A DNA stretch of 64,000 bases from an uncultured Rothia sp. (GTDB lineage Bacteria > Actinomycetota > Actinomycetes > Actinomycetales > Micrococcaceae). Below, piece after piece: positions 62,857 through 64,000 of the stretch. The stretch lies in assembly GCF_916715725.1 (NCBI RefSeq), contig NZ_CAKAPD010000002.1:164936-228935 (forward strand), read 5' to 3'. Position numbers and translations under genes: made by a program. How positions within the stretch are numbered: position 1 is the stretch's first letter; each line of letters opens with the position of its first letter. The notes below the pieces were generated by a model, which worked only from the letters and a program-made list of their open reading frames with translations, did not search any database and had not been told where the DNA came from.

Positions 62857-63864
62857 GTGTACACCATCAGCCCCTACCTCGCCGAATTCCTCGGCACGCT
62901 CATCATGTGCACCATCGGCTGCGGCGTCATCGCCAACGTCGAACTTCGCCGATCCAAAGGCCACGGCGACAACTTCTTCACCATCGCCTTCGGCTGGGGC
63001 TTCGCCGTCACCTTCGGCGTCTACGCCTCCCACGCCTACTCCGGCGGCCACCTCAACCCCGCCGTGTCCATCGGTCTGGCAGCCTACGGCGAATTCCCCT
63101 GGGAGAAGGTCCCCGGCTACATCATCGCCCAGGTCCTCGGCGCAATGGTCGGTGCCGGACTGGTCTACCTCAACTACCTGCCCCACTGGAAGGCAACCGC
63201 CGACAAGAAGATTAAGCTCGGCATCTTCGGTACCGTCCCCGCCATTCACAACTACTTCACCAACGCCCTCTCCGAAATGATTGGCACGTTCATGCTGGTC
63301 TTCTCGGCGCTGTACACCGGCGTGAACTTCAAGCCGTCCATCAGCGGCGGTGTGGAGCTTTCACTCAACCTCAACGACGTGCTCAAGCCCCTCGCCTTCG
63401 GCTTCATGGTTGCCGTGCTCGTCATCGGCCTGGGCGGTCAGACCGGCTACGCCCTGAACCCCGCCCGTGACTTCGGTCCGCGCCTCATGCACGCGCTACT
63501 GCCCATCCACGATAAGGGCTCCTCGCGCTGGTTCTACGCCTGGGTGCCGATTTGCGGCCCCATCGCCGGTGGTTTCATGGGCGGCGCGTTCTTCAAGCTC
63601 TACTACGAGGGTCAGGTCAGCCCGTGGCTGTTCGTCTCCACCGCCCTGGCGGTTGTGGTCCTGCTCTTTGCGTGGTGGGCTAACAGCCACCTGTACCGTG
63701 CACCCAGCTCCGAGGTTGTCCCCGAGTTTGAGGACACCCACGCTACCGCGGCGGCACGCGCGGCAACCTACACCCCGACCGGTTCCATGCCGGTCCTGCT
63801 CCCCGAAGAGGTGAAGGGTAACCGTAGCACCCGCGTCGTGAACCGCGTGACCGACGGCGAGTAG
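62857..63864 (+). CDS. glpF: Aquaglyceroporin / glycerol uptake facilitator
   Basis: 335 aa from a GTG at 62857, with AAGGAC upstream. Two NPA boxes: 'GGHLNPAVSIG' (about 65-74) and 'ALNPARDFGPR' (about 199-209). The Asp after the second NPAR is typical of glycerol-conducting channels. Six transmembrane segments plus two half-helices, ending in a hydrophilic 55-aa tail. It allows passive entry of glycerol. No glycerol kinase is next to it in the window. A strong terminator follows. Confidence 0.9.
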   Translation: MYTISPYLAEFLGTLIMCTIGCGVIANVELRRSKGHGDNFFTIAFGWGFAVTFGVYASHAYSGGHLNPAVSIGLAAYGEFPWEKVPGYIIAQVLGAMVGAGLVYLNYLPHWKATADKKIKLGIFGTVPAIHNYFTNALSEMIGTFMLVFSALYTGVNFKPSISGGVELSLNLNDVLKPLAFGFMVAVLVIGLGGQTGYALNPARDFGPRLMHALLPIHDKGSSRWFYAWVPICGPIAGGFMGGAFFKLYYEGQVSPWLFVSTALAVVVLLFAWWANSHLYRAPSSEVVPEFEDTHATAAARAATYTPTGSMPVLLPEEVKGNRSTRVVNRVTDGE

Positions 63865-63910
63865 CTCTTCTCATCTAGGCTCCCCTGTCTAGGGTTTCAT
63901 CTAAAAACGG

Positions 63911-63970
63911 CGAACCCCTCATTTTCATAACCTGACTTATGTTGTTCAGGTTATGAAAATGAGGGGTTCG
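63911..63970 (+). terminator. Strong terminator of glpF
   Basis: Perfect 24-bp stem (63911-63934 with 63947-63970) and a 12-nt loop; the stem is so long that it may serve a convergent gene beyond the window. Confidence 0.8.
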
Positions 63971-64000
63971 TTGCGTCTACCTCACGGAAGGAGGTTCATT

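Overview
The window looks like chromosome of a high-G+C Gram-positive actinobacterium. The basis is the G+C-rich third codon positions, the long (about 478 aa) GAPDH, the about 1630-aa NAD-glutamate dehydrogenase, a class II FBP aldolase, the pyrE-SpoU neighbourhood and surface-glycan genes with actinobacterial DUF2304/DUF6541-type proteins. My best guess is Micrococcaceae, Rothia-like. That is inference from general resemblance: there is no rRNA or other marker here. I saw no tRNA, rRNA, CRISPR array or transposase.

Layout. 0-5.9 kb: a secreted lipoprotein, a TetR regulator divergent from a membrane exporter-like protein with two palindromic operators between them, an Apd1/sucrase-ferredoxin-like protein whose coding sequence contains a near-canonical ParB parS site, and succinate-semialdehyde dehydrogenase. 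6-15 kb: secreted glycerophosphodiesterase, PTS EIIA-Glc, an ArsD-like protein without the usual cysteines, FBP aldolase, a small basic protein, an amino-acid permease and ornithine cyclodeaminase. 15-19.5 kb: an accessory block of minus-strand secreted proteins. It holds three paralogous lipoproteins of the same family as the first gene, two beta/gamma-crystallin-like (protease-inhibitor I36-like) proteins, a long direct repeat and an internally deleted lipoprotein remnant. 19.5-24.8 kb: SpoU methyltransferase, pyrE, pabB, rhodanese and a POT peptide transporter.

24.8-34.4 kb: a Fic protein preceded by four copies of one operator-like motif, a DUF4242 protein with an acyl-CoA-dehydrogenase-like protein, a uracil/xanthine permease, a HAD phosphatase, a PEBP-like protein, a PfkB sugar kinase and GAPDH. 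34.4-39.7 kb: a three-gene Pel-like exopolysaccharide operon (pelG, pelF, glycoside hydrolase). An mdaB quinone reductase lies beyond the hydrolase, and a second copy of the hydrolase's 3' end lies beyond mdaB. 40-47.5 kb: NAD-glutamate dehydrogenase, shikimate/quinate dehydrogenase and an MHS-type transporter.

47.6-50.9 kb: an A+T-richer phage-like lysis island with an endolysin, two zinc-ribbon-like proteins, a stand-alone copy of the endolysin C-terminal domain and a holin-like protein. 51-60 kb: a surface-polysaccharide cluster with four GT2 glycosyltransferases, an acyltransferase, a flippase, DUF2304 and DUF6541 proteins. 60-64 kb: flavin reductase, acetylornithine deacetylase and a glycerol facilitator.

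The strongest leads for something undescribed are the phage-like lysis island with a separately encoded endolysin C-terminal domain, the repeated lipoprotein/crystallin-fold secretion locus, the minimal Pel-like operon with an apparent insertion at its 3' end, and the Fic gene with its four-element operator. All homology calls come from reading motifs by eye. No database search was run.
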